DNA of 64,000 nt from Actinomycetospora callitridis (GTDB taxonomy: Bacteria > Actinomycetota > Actinomycetes > Mycobacteriales > Pseudonocardiaceae), in assembly GCF_028737265.1 (NCBI RefSeq), contig NZ_JAQZAK010000004.1:248001-312000 (forward strand). The letters are read 5' to 3'. The notes below the pieces were generated by a model. It saw nothing but the letters and a program-made list of their open reading frames with translations, was not told where the DNA came from and searched no databases. Shown here in pieces: positions 39,986 through 47,593 of this stretch. Position numbers and translations under genes: made by a program. Numbering within the stretch: position 1 is the first letter of the stretch; each line of letters starts with the position of its first letter.

Positions 39986-41164
39986 ATGAGTACCGAGTTC
40001 GTGCCGGACACCGCGGCGGGGAACGATGCCCCGCAGCGCCCCTGGCGAGACCGCAAGCGCTACCTGTGGCCGCTGGCCACCCTGATGCCGGCGATGCCGT
40101 TCGTCGGCGCGGGGCTGTCCACGGCCACCGGCTGGGCCGGCTGGTGGTGGATCGGCCCGATGATCCTCTTCGTGATCCTGCCGGGCCTCGACCTGGTCTT
40201 CGGCGCCACCGACGACAACCCGCCGGAGTCCGAGCGCGAGCGCCTCGAGGCCGATCGCTACTACCGCTGGGTGACCTACCTGTTCATCCCGATCCAGTAC
40301 GCGAGCCTGGTGTTCTCGTGCTGGGTGTGGGCGAGCTGGGACCTGCCCTGGCACGCGAACCTCGGTCTCGCGCTGACCATGGGCGTCGTCAGCGGCGTCG
40401 CCATCAACACCGCCCACGAGCTGGGCCACAAGCGCGAGGACGTCGAGCGCTGGCTGTCGAAGATCGCGCTCGCGAGCTCCGCCTACGGGCACTTCTACGT
40501 CGAGCACAACCGCGGCCACCACGTCCGCGTCGCGACCCCGGAGGACCCGGCGAGTTCGCGGCTCGGCGAGGGCTTCTGGATGTTCCTGCCGCGCACGGTC
40601 TGGGGCAGCCTGCGCTCGTCGTGGCACCTGGAGTCGAAGCGCCGGTCGAAGGGCAGCCACACGCCCTTCGACCACGAGATCGGCGTCGCCTGGGCCATGA
40701 CCGTCGTGCTGTTCGTCGCGCTCGTCGTCGCGTTCGGGCCGGTGATCCTGCCCTGGCTGATCCTGCAGGCGTTCGTGGGCTTCTCGCTGCTGGAGGTCGT
40801 CAACTACCTCGAGCACTACGGGCTCAAGCGCCAGCGCCGCGAGGACGGCCGCTACGAGCGCACCGACCCGCGGCACAGCTGGAACGCCGACCACACCGTG
40901 TCGAACCTGCTGCTCTACCAGCTGCAGCGCCACTCCGACCACCACGCGAACCCGCTGCGCCGCTACCAGACGCTGCGGCACTTCGAGGAGTCGCCGCAGC
41001 TGCCCAGCGGCTACGGCTCGATGATCGTCGTCGCGCTCTTCCCGCCGCTGTGGCGGGCGATGATGGACCGCAAGGTGCTCGCGCACTACGACGGCGACGT
41101 CACCCTGGCCAACATCCACCCCCGCCGGCGTGAGCAGTACCTCTCCCGCTACGCCCGGACATAG
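39986..41164 (+). CDS. alkB: Alkane 1-monooxygenase AlkB
   Basis: Membrane non-heme di-iron hydroxylase converting medium/long n-alkanes to 1-alkanols. 392 aa with about six helices and all four His motifs: NTAHELGHKRE, VEHNRGHHV, NYLEHYG and LQRHSDHHAN. ATG 39986 with GAGGGAG 8 nt upstream. AlkB needs rubredoxin and rubredoxin reductase for electrons. In actinobacteria rubredoxin genes usually follow alkB directly, but here an MFS gene follows and no CxxCG rubredoxin motif is encoded near, so electron donors must come from elsewhere. Confidence 0.97.
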   Translation: MSTEFVPDTAAGNDAPQRPWRDRKRYLWPLATLMPAMPFVGAGLSTATGWAGWWWIGPMILFVILPGLDLVFGATDDNPPESERERLEADRYYRWVTYLFIPIQYASLVFSCWVWASWDLPWHANLGLALTMGVVSGVAINTAHELGHKREDVERWLSKIALASSAYGHFYVEHNRGHHVRVATPEDPASSRLGEGFWMFLPRTVWGSLRSSWHLESKRRSKGSHTPFDHEIGVAWAMTVVLFVALVVAFGPVILPWLILQAFVGFSLLEVVNYLEHYGLKRQRREDGRYERTDPRHSWNADHTVSNLLLYQLQRHSDHHANPLRRYQTLRHFEESPQLPSGYGSMIVVALFPPLWRAMMDRKVLAHYDGDVTLANIHPRRREQYLSRYART

Positions 41165-42404
41165 AACCGACGACGCGGGTGTTGCGCCGGGAGTGACGGC
41201 ACCCGCTGACAGCCTCGACCCCGTCCGCCGCGGCCGGCTCTTCGCCGCGGTGGCCGGGGTCGTCGTACTCTTCCTGGCCGCCTCGAGCGTCCCGAGCCCG
41301 CTCTACGTCGTCTACCAGGCGCAATGGGGTTTCTCGGCCGCGACGCTGACGGCGATCTTCGCGGTCTACGTCGTCTTCCTGCTCGCCTCGCTCCTCGTGG
41401 TCGGCGGCCTGTCCGACCACGTCGGGCGACGGCCGGTGCTGGCGGTCGCGCTGGGCGTCCAGACCGTCGCGGTGGTGCTGTTCCTGCTCGCGACGAACGT
41501 GACGATGCTGCTCGTCGCGCGCGCCGTGCAGGGGGCGGCGACCGGCGCGGCGATCACCGCGATGGCCGCCACGCTGGTGGACCTCGGCCCGCGCCGCGCC
41601 GGGCTCGCGAACGCGACGACGCCGCTGATCGGCCTGGCGCTCGGCGCGCTGGGCTGCGGGCTGCTCGTCGAGTACGCCCCGGCGCCCACCCGCCTCGTCT
41701 ACGGCGTCCTGCTCCTGGGCTTCGCGGTCGTCGGCGTCGTCCTGGCGCTGCTGCCCGAGACGGCCCCGCGACGCACCGGCGCGCTCGCCTCGCTGCGTCC
41801 CCGCGTCCGGATCCCGGCGGGACTGCGCGCCGAGGTGCTCGCGATCGTGCCGACGCTGGCGGCGAGCTGGGCGCTCGGCGGGCTCTACCTCTCGCTCGGC
41901 CCGTCGGTGGCCGCCGAGATCCTCGGGCTGCGCAGCCACCTCGTCGGCGGCGTCGTCGTCACCCTGCTGTGCGGGGTGGGTGCGGTCACCGCCGTCGCGG
42001 TCCTGCGCCGCTCCCCCGCGACGCTGCTCGCCCCGGCGGGCGGGCTGCTCGCCGTCGGCACCCTCGTCACGCTGGGCGGGCTCGTCCTCGGTGTCCCGCT
42101 CGGCGCCGCCGCGGGCACCGTCGTCGCCGGCGTCGGGTTCGGCATGGCCTCGCTGGCCTGCTTCGGCACCCTCGCCCGGATCGCCGCCCCGGAGACCCGC
42201 GGCGAGCTCATGGCCGTCGCCTACGTCGTCGCGTACCTCGCCTTCAGCCTCCCGGCGGTGGTCGCCGGGATCGCCACCGTGCACCTCGGGCTGCGGCCCG
42301 TCGCCGAGGTCTACGGCCTCGTCGTCGTGGCCCTCGGCCTGACCGCGGTCGTCGCGCGCGCCCTGGTGGTGCGCCGCCGCTCCGTGGGGGCCGCGCGCGT
42401 GTGA
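41130..42404 (+). CDS. MFS transporter
   Basis: About 424 aa with twelve predicted helices. GGLSDHVGRRPVLAVAL is the signature loop between helices 2 and 3, and VQGAATGAAITAM lies in helix 4. GTG 41130 overlaps the alkB end by 35 bp; a shorter form from GTG 41193 (MTAPADSLDP) has no overlap and is equally possible. Cotranscription with alkB is likely. Substrate unknown: a drug or metabolite exporter by family. Confidence 0.85.
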   Translation: MSSTSPATPGHRTDDAGVAPGVTAPADSLDPVRRGRLFAAVAGVVVLFLAASSVPSPLYVVYQAQWGFSAATLTAIFAVYVVFLLASLLVVGGLSDHVGRRPVLAVALGVQTVAVVLFLLATNVTMLLVARAVQGAATGAAITAMAATLVDLGPRRAGLANATTPLIGLALGALGCGLLVEYAPAPTRLVYGVLLLGFAVVGVVLALLPETAPRRTGALASLRPRVRIPAGLRAEVLAIVPTLAASWALGGLYLSLGPSVAAEILGLRSHLVGGVVVTLLCGVGAVTAVAVLRRSPATLLAPAGGLLAVGTLVTLGGLVLGVPLGAAAGTVVAGVGFGMASLACFGTLARIAAPETRGELMAVAYVVAYLAFSLPAVVAGIATVHLGLRPVAEVYGLVVVALGLTAVVARALVVRRRSVGAARV

Positions 42405-42464
42405 GATCGGGGCCCATCGAGCACTCCTGCCCGAGACCGTGCACCACCCCGACGAGAGGACGAC

Positions 42465-42893
42465 ATGCCCAAGCCCCCGCTGCCCGACGAGGTCCAGGAA
42501 CTCCTGCGCAAGCCGAACCCCAGCGTGATCGTCTCGGTCCGCCCCGACGGCCAGCCGGTCTCGGTGCCGACCTGGTACCTCTGGGAGGACGGCCGGGTGC
42601 TGGTCAACATGGACAACGCGCGCAAGCGCGTCGAGTACCTGCGCAAGGACCCGCGGGTGTCGATCTCGATCCTGTCCGAGGACGACTGGTACACCCACGT
42701 CAGCATCCAGGGCCACATCGTCGAGTGGGCCGACGACGACGATCTGACGATCATCGACCGGTGCTCGGAGCACTACACCGGCAAGCCCTACCCGATCCGT
42801 GACCGCGGTCGTGTGGCCGCGTGGATCGAGGTGGACCGCTGGCACGGCTGGGGCGCGGTCAAGGCCTCGGACGTCCCGGACAACGCGGGCTGA
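42465..42893 (+). CDS. PPOX-class F420-dependent split-barrel oxidoreductase
   Basis: 142 aa. Flavin/deazaflavin-dependent oxidoreductase B-like split barrel: NPSVIVSVRPDGQPVSVPTWYLWEDGRVLVNMDNARKRV, then DPRVSISILSEDDWYTHVSIQGHIVEW, closely matching the F420-binding PPOX group of actinobacteria. ATG 42465 with GAGAGGA upstream. Substrate unknown. Presence implies an F420-making host. Confidence 0.88.
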   Translation: MPKPPLPDEVQELLRKPNPSVIVSVRPDGQPVSVPTWYLWEDGRVLVNMDNARKRVEYLRKDPRVSISILSEDDWYTHVSIQGHIVEWADDDDLTIIDRCSEHYTGKPYPIRDRGRVAAWIEVDRWHGWGAVKASDVPDNAG

Positions 42894-42948
42894 CCGGCCC
42901 TCCTCCGGATCACCGCCGATCACCCGATCGGCACGGCCTCCGCCGTGG

Positions 42949-42965
42949 TTAGGGTTGCCTGGGTT
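42949..42965 (+). promoter_or_regulatory. IdeR/DmdR-like iron box
   Basis: TTAGGGTTGCCTGGGTT resembles the first half of the actinobacterial iron box TTAGGTTAGGCTAACCTAA (10 of 19 positions). It is 65 bp upstream of a siderophore-type operon, which raises its credibility; the right half is weak. Confidence 0.45.
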
Positions 42966-43029
42966 CGGGGCGGGAGTCCTCCGAGAGGATCTCCCGCTCC
43001 GGTCCGGACACGTCGCGACGGAGGTGTGA

Positions 43030-44112
43030 GTGACCCTCGCCCGTGGGCCCCGACCGGGCCCCGCCGGTGACCTGGCCTGGCTCGATGCGGGGCACCTCGA
43101 TGCGGGTCCCCGCGATCCGGGTCTCCTCGATCCGGGCCCCGAGGCCGTGCACGGCTCGGTGCTCGACACGGTCGGGGCGACGCCGTTGGTGGAGCTGGGA
43201 CGGCTGTTCGCCCGGCCGGGGGTGCAGGTCCTCGCCAAGCTCGAGCTGATGAACCCGGGCGGGAGCATGAAGGACCGCTCCGCCCGCTACATCGTCGCGA
43301 GCGGACTGGCCGACGGGTCGATCCCGCCCGGCAGCCGGCTGGTCGAGTCGAGCTCGGGCAACTTCGGCGTCGCCGTCGCGATGGCCGCGCAGCTGCACGG
43401 CCTGTCGTTCACCTGCGTCGTCGACCGCAACGCCAGCGCCGCCAACGTGACGATCATGCGAGGGCTCGGCGCGGATGTCGAGGTCGTCGACAAGCCCGAC
43501 GAGGCCGGCGGGTACCTGCACACGCGCCTGGCGCGGGTGCACGAGATCCTCGCGACCACCGCCGACACGGTGTGGATCAACCAGTACGCCAACGAGCGGA
43601 ACTGGCTCGCGCACTACCACGGCACCGGCGCCGAGCTGGTCGACCAGCTCCTCGTCCCGCCGACCCACCTCGTCGGGGCGGTGTCGACCACGGGCAGCCT
43701 GCTGGGCTGCGCGCGCCGGCTGCGGGAGGCGTGCGACCCGCTGCAGGTGGTCGCCGCCGACGCCGTCGGCTCGGTGATCTTCGGTGGACGGGGCGGGTAC
43801 CGGGAGCTGCCGGGCCTCGGGTCCAGCCGCGTGCCCGAGCTGCACTCCCCCGACGAGATCGACCGCGTCGAGCACGTCGACGACGCCACCGCGGCCGAGG
43901 CGTGCCGCGAGCTGCTGGCCACCGAGGCGATCTTCGCCGGGGGGTCGACCGGCGCCGTCGTCACCGCGGTGGCGCGCCTGCTCGACGACGTCGTGCCGCC
44001 CGCGCGCATCGTCGCGATCTTCCCCGACCGCGGCGACCGGTACCTGGACCGCGTCTACGACGACGCCTGGCTCGACCGGGCGCGGGCGAGGCGGGTGGCG
44101 CTGTCGCGGTGA
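43030..44112 (+). CDS. SbnA-like PLP enzyme (2,3-diaminopropionate pathway)
   Basis: 360-aa cysteine-synthase-type PLP protein resembling SbnA, N-(2-amino-2-carboxyethyl)-glutamate synthase of staphyloferrin B synthesis. GATPLVELGRLF, the PLP-lysine MNPGGSMKDRSARYI, ESSSGNFGVAVAM, NQYANERNWLAHY, SLLGCARRL and the SbnA-like tail IFPDRGDRYLDRVYDD. GTG 43030 has GGAGG 7 nt ahead. The first 40 residues are Asp/Gly/Pro-rich repeats (LDAGHLDAGPRDPG). Coupled by a 4-nt overlap to a siderophore synthetase. No SbnB-like dehydrogenase is present in the window, so diaminopropionate production cannot be taken as complete. Confidence 0.85.
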   Translation: MTLARGPRPGPAGDLAWLDAGHLDAGPRDPGLLDPGPEAVHGSVLDTVGATPLVELGRLFARPGVQVLAKLELMNPGGSMKDRSARYIVASGLADGSIPPGSRLVESSSGNFGVAVAMAAQLHGLSFTCVVDRNASAANVTIMRGLGADVEVVDKPDEAGGYLHTRLARVHEILATTADTVWINQYANERNWLAHYHGTGAELVDQLLVPPTHLVGAVSTTGSLLGCARRLREACDPLQVVAADAVGSVIFGGRGGYRELPGLGSSRVPELHSPDEIDRVEHVDDATAAEACRELLATEAIFAGGSTGAVVTAVARLLDDVVPPARIVAIFPDRGDRYLDRVYDDAWLDRARARRVALSR

Positions 44113-45659
44113 GCGAGCGCCTCGTGATGCGCGATCTGCTCGACGCGGCGGTCGCCGAGGGCCTCGTGTCCGCCCCGCTGGTGGCCGGGCGGGTGCGTGT
44201 GACGCTCCCCGACGGCCGGGAGCTCAGCTGGCCGGCCCGGCCGGGCGGGGTCCTGCAGGCCACGCGGTCCGTCGACGGCACGGTGCTGGTCGACGGCGTC
44301 CCCGTCACGACACCGTCCGCGGTCCTGCGGCTCCTCGCCCCCGACGCCCCGTACGTCGACGCGGTGGCGCGGGACCTCGACACGGCCGTCGGCCACGCCC
44401 TCGACCCGCCGTCGGGGGACCTCACCGAGAACGTGGGCGAGGTGCTCGCCGCGGTGCGCGGACGGCCCTTCCACCCCACGGCGCGGGCGGTGTCCGGGTG
44501 GGGTGCCGACGACCTCGCGCGCTGGGGGCCGGGGCGCACCGTCGCCGTCGACGCGGTCGCGGTCCGGTCCGACCACCTGCGGCTCGGGGCCAGCGGCTTC
44601 CCGGGCCTGCTGGACGCCCCCGACGGCTACCGGGTCCTCCCCGTGCACCCCTTCGACCGCGGGCACGTGCTGCCGGTCGCGTTCGCCGCCGAGATCGCCG
44701 ACGGGATCGTCGTCCCGCTGGACCGCGGGATCGGCGACGGACGGGTGACGTCGTCGCTGCGGACGCTCGACCTCGGCGGCGGCCGGCACCTCAAGCTGCC
44801 GCTCGGGGTGACGACGCTGGGCTCGACCCGCCTGCTCGGGGCCCGCTCGCTGGACTTCGCGCAGCGCGGCGAGCGGGTGCTGCGCGACGTGCTCGCCGCG
44901 GACCCCGACCTCGCCGCGCGCGTCACCGTGGCCGACGAGACCGCCTGGGCCGGCTTCGCCCGTCCGGACGGCTCCGACGAGTTCGACGACCGCCCCGGGC
45001 ACCTCGCTGCGGCGCTGCGCGTGCTGCCGCCCCCGGCCGGTTCGTACCGGGTGCCGCTGGGTGCTCTGGCCGCGCCCGCCTGGGACGGGCCGCTGGCGGC
45101 GCTCGGCGACCCGGAGGCGGTGTTCGGGGCGGTCGTGGACACCGTCACCGACGTCGGGATCGGGTTCCTGCGCCACGGCGTGCTGCCCGAGATGCACGGG
45201 CAGAACGTGCTGCTGGACCTGGACGCCCGCTCGACGAGCCTGGTTCTGCGCGACCACGACGCCGTCCGCGTCCACCCCGACTGGCTGACGGTGCCCGGGC
45301 CGGGCTACCGGTTCACGCCCGGCGGCACCCAGTCGCTGGTGCTCGACACCCCCTCGGAGCTGATCGGCTTCTTCGCGACGCTGTGCGTCGAGGTGGGGCT
45401 GGGCGGGGCGGTCGACGCGCTCGTCCGGCACACGGGCACCCCGGAGCCGCGGTGGTGGGCCACGATCCGGCGCGCCGTCGAGGGCGCCGTCGCGCGGACC
45501 GCCGACCCGGAGGTCCGGGGCACCCTGCAGGCGGTCCTGCTGGACGCCGACACCTGGCCCTACCGCACGGTGCTGCGCCCGCTGCTCGAGAGCGGGCCCT
45601 CGACCGGCACGAGCATGCCCGCCGGCCTCGCCCGCGTCCCGAACCCCCTATGTACGTGA
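44109..45659 (+). CDS. IucA/IucC-family NIS siderophore synthetase
   Basis: 516 aa. NRPS-independent siderophore synthetases join citrate or related carboxylates to amines through an adenylate. Visible: HPTARAVSGWG near residue 125, RVLPVHPFDRGHVLPVAF, SLRTLDLGGGRHLKLPLGVTTLGSTR (substrate/ATP region), LPEMHGQNVLLDLD and LVLRDHDAV (active site). GTG 44109 overlaps the SbnA-like stop. The product is likely a small carboxylate siderophore using a diamine from the SbnA branch (inference). The stop TGA lies in the 40-bp palindrome at 45656. Confidence 0.9.
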   Translation: MSERLVMRDLLDAAVAEGLVSAPLVAGRVRVTLPDGRELSWPARPGGVLQATRSVDGTVLVDGVPVTTPSAVLRLLAPDAPYVDAVARDLDTAVGHALDPPSGDLTENVGEVLAAVRGRPFHPTARAVSGWGADDLARWGPGRTVAVDAVAVRSDHLRLGASGFPGLLDAPDGYRVLPVHPFDRGHVLPVAFAAEIADGIVVPLDRGIGDGRVTSSLRTLDLGGGRHLKLPLGVTTLGSTRLLGARSLDFAQRGERVLRDVLAADPDLAARVTVADETAWAGFARPDGSDEFDDRPGHLAAALRVLPPPAGSYRVPLGALAAPAWDGPLAALGDPEAVFGAVVDTVTDVGIGFLRHGVLPEMHGQNVLLDLDARSTSLVLRDHDAVRVHPDWLTVPGPGYRFTPGGTQSLVLDTPSELIGFFATLCVEVGLGGAVDALVRHTGTPEPRWWATIRRAVEGAVARTADPEVRGTLQAVLLDADTWPYRTVLRPLLESGPSTGTSMPAGLARVPNPLCT

Positions 45660-45695
45660 GCGAAGTTCCCGGCCATAGCCGGGAACTTCGCTCAC
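45656..45695. repeat. 40-bp palindrome, copy 5 (after the siderophore operon)
   Basis: Perfect 18-nt arms (GTGAGCGAAGTTCCCGGC) with CATA loop. Relative to the copy at 13804, changes in one arm are matched by complementary changes in the other. It supplies the TGA of the siderophore synthetase and precedes the convergent FAD-oxidase stop by 7 bp, so it may terminate both. Confidence 0.85.
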
Positions 45696-45702
45696 GGGTG
45701 GG

Positions 45703-47037
45703 TCAGCGCAGGCCGATCGTGCGGAACATGGCGGTCGGGTCGTACTGCTCACGGACGGCGGTGAGGCGGGCGAGGGTCTCCTCGTCCCACAGCGCCCCGA
45801 GCCGCCCGCCGGACGCGGGGCCCTGGAAGTTCGGCAGCCCCCCGATCGCCCAGGGCCGCAGCGCGTCGACCACCCCGCGGGCCGCGGCCGGGGCGATCCC
45901 GGCGAGCGGGGGGACCATCGGCGCGAGCGCGTAGAGATTGAACGCCGCGTCCCGGCCGGCGACGGCGTCGAACGCCCGCTCCGGACCGCGCGCGATCGCC
46001 CCGCCGAGCTGGCGCAGCTCGGCCATGACCAGCGGTGTCTCGACCCCCGGCCCCGCGACGGCGAGCAGCGCGTCGACGGCCTCGGCGGGCAGCGCCGAGA
46101 GCGTCGCCGACTCGTCCCAGATCGGCATCGGGTCGGTGGGGTCGGCGTGGATCGCGTCGATCGCCGCGAACGGCATCTCGTCGACCATGTCGGCGATCGG
46201 CTCCGCGACCGCGCGCATCGGCGCCAGCAGCGCGGCGCCCTCCTCGGCCGACCCCAGGTGCGCGAAGCGCAGGTGCACCACGAACTGCCCCTGCAGCGGC
46301 GGCGGCAGCGCCGGGTCCGGGGGCAGGCGCAGCAGCGCGATCGAGCTCGAGGTGTCGGCCGGCAGCGTCGCGACCCACTCGCGCCAGGCGTGCAGCAGCT
46401 CGGGGGACGCCGCGCCGGGGAAGAAGATCCCGCCGCCGTAGAGGCGCGCCACGGGGTGCAGCGCGATCTCGATCTGGGTGACGACCCCGAAGCCGGTCTT
46501 GCCGCCGCACAGCGCCGCGAACAGCTCGGGCTCGCGGTCGGTGTCGACGTCGCGCTCGACGCCGTCGGCGGTGACGAGGCGGACGCGGCGGACCTGGTCG
46601 GCGCCCGTCCCGAACGCCCGCGACAGCGGGCCGTGCCCGCCGCCGAGGCTGAAGCCGACGACGCCGACCCTCGACGACGAGCCGCAGATCGGGGCGAGGC
46701 CGTGCGGGGCGGAGGCCGCGATCACCTGGTGCCAGTGGGCCCCGCCGCCGACGACGGCCGTGTGCGCCTCCGGGTCGACGCGGACGGTGTCGAGGTGGCG
46801 CGTCGAGACCAGCATCGAGCCGGCGAGGTCGGAGAGCAGCTGGTGGCCGGTGGCCTGCACCGTCACGGGACGACCCTCGGCGCCCGCCCACCGGACCGCG
46901 TCGACGACGTCGCCCGGACTGCGGGCCGCCACGACCAGGTCGGGGCGTGGGGTCAGGGTCGTGACGAACGGGGCGACGGCGGCGGCGAAGGCGGGATCAC
47001 CGGGGAGCAGGGCGGCGGGGGCGGTGGAGGTGGTCAC
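45703..47037 (-). CDS. FAD-linked oxidase (BBE/PCMH type)
   Basis: 444 aa. PCMH FAD domain in the N-terminal half: RPDLVVAARSPGDVVDAVRWA, VQATGHQ, TAVVGGGAHWHQV, GVVGFSLGGGHGPLSR, GGKTGFGVVTQI; the C-terminal end QYDPTAMFRTI resembles the berberine-bridge (BBE) tail. Possible covalent FAD attachment at the His of ATGHQ, as in 6-HDNO-like oxidases. GTG 47037 has GGAAGG 7 nt upstream. The frame is open further upstream only because a broken ridA reads into it. Confidence 0.87.
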   Translation of the reverse strand: MTTSTAPAALLPGDPAFAAAVAPFVTTLTPRPDLVVAARSPGDVVDAVRWAGAEGRPVTVQATGHQLLSDLAGSMLVSTRHLDTVRVDPEAHTAVVGGGAHWHQVIAASAPHGLAPICGSSSRVGVVGFSLGGGHGPLSRAFGTGADQVRRVRLVTADGVERDVDTDREPELFAALCGGKTGFGVVTQIEIALHPVARLYGGGIFFPGAASPELLHAWREWVATLPADTSSSIALLRLPPDPALPPPLQGQFVVHLRFAHLGSAEEGAALLAPMRAVAEPIADMVDEMPFAAIDAIHADPTDPMPIWDESATLSALPAEAVDALLAVAGPGVETPLVMAELRQLGGAIARGPERAFDAVAGRDAAFNLYALAPMVPPLAGIAPAAARGVVDALRPWAIGGLPNFQGPASGGRLGALWDEETLARLTAVREQYDPTAMFRTIGLR

Positions 47038-47068
47038 GGGAGGTCCTTCCGGGGTGGCTGGGGAGGGG

Positions 47069-47481
47069 TCAGCGGCCGGCGGTGGCGTCGATCTCGACGG
47101 CCATGCCGGCAGGGCGAGGCGCGTGACCTCGACGAGGGTCGTGGGCGGGGTGGCGTCGAGGGCCTCGAGCCGCTCGGTGATCGCGCCGTAGGCCGCGAGG
47201 GCGGCGTCGACGTCGGTGACGTAGACGACGAGGCGGCTGACGTCGCGCAGGTCCATGCCGCCGGCGGCGAGGAGGTCCTCGACTCCTCCCATCGCGAGCG
47301 CCATCTGCGACGTCATGTCGCCCTCGTGCAGGACCACCCCGTCCGCGTCGACCGACCCTTGACCGGCAACGATGAGTAACTACTGCGGTGCCGGACGGAG
47401 TTGTGCCTGGTCGTAGCGGAAGGGCGCGTTCCAGGTCGTCGGGTTGATCCTCTGCGTGGCGAGGAGCTGCGGGTTCGGCAT
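47069..47481 (-). pseudogene. Broken RidA/YjgF-family gene (ridA-like)
   Basis: From ATG 47481 the minus strand encodes a RidA-like protein (MPNPQLLATQRINPTTW, FRYDQAQLRPAPQ), then hits TAG at 47380-47382, after which the same frame continues IVAGQGSVDADGVVLHEGDM and DVSRLVVYVTDVDAALAAYG. Near 47103-47108 one base appears to be missing; the end MAVEIDATAGR and TGA (47069-47071) are in another frame. RidA proteins hydrolyse reactive enamine/imine intermediates. Two lesions make an intact product unlikely, unless the draft sequence has errors. It lies 31 bp upstream of the FAD-oxidase gene, in the same direction. Confidence 0.8.
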
Positions 47482-47540
47482 GAGCAGGAGCGTGCGCCGT
47501 CGGTGCGCACCCGCCCATCCCAGGCTCCTGGTGTCCTGCC

Positions 47541-47586
47541 TCCCAGGAATCTGGGATACCTCATCCGGCCCAGTCGGTACTACTCT
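47541..47586 (+). promoter_or_regulatory. Dyad and leaderless -10 of the LuxR-type gene
   Basis: TCCCAG-GAAT-CTGGGA (47541-47556) lies about 24 bp upstream of TACTCT (47581-47586), which is 7 bp before the GTG at 47594. The dyad could be the regulator's own site and could also face the broken ridA promoter. Confidence 0.5.
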
Positions 47587-47593
47587 GGGTGAC

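Noticed and set aside
13804-45695. CRISPR array or insertion-sequence ends for the palindromes
   Set aside because: Copies are kilobases apart, have no spacers, no cas or transposase genes, and no flanking direct repeats that I could make out.
45703-47337. RidA-FAD-oxidase fusion protein from the 545-codon open frame
   Set aside because: The RidA part lacks its start and has slipped frame at its end; GTG 47037 has a good ribosome-binding site, so the fusion is an accident of a pseudogene.
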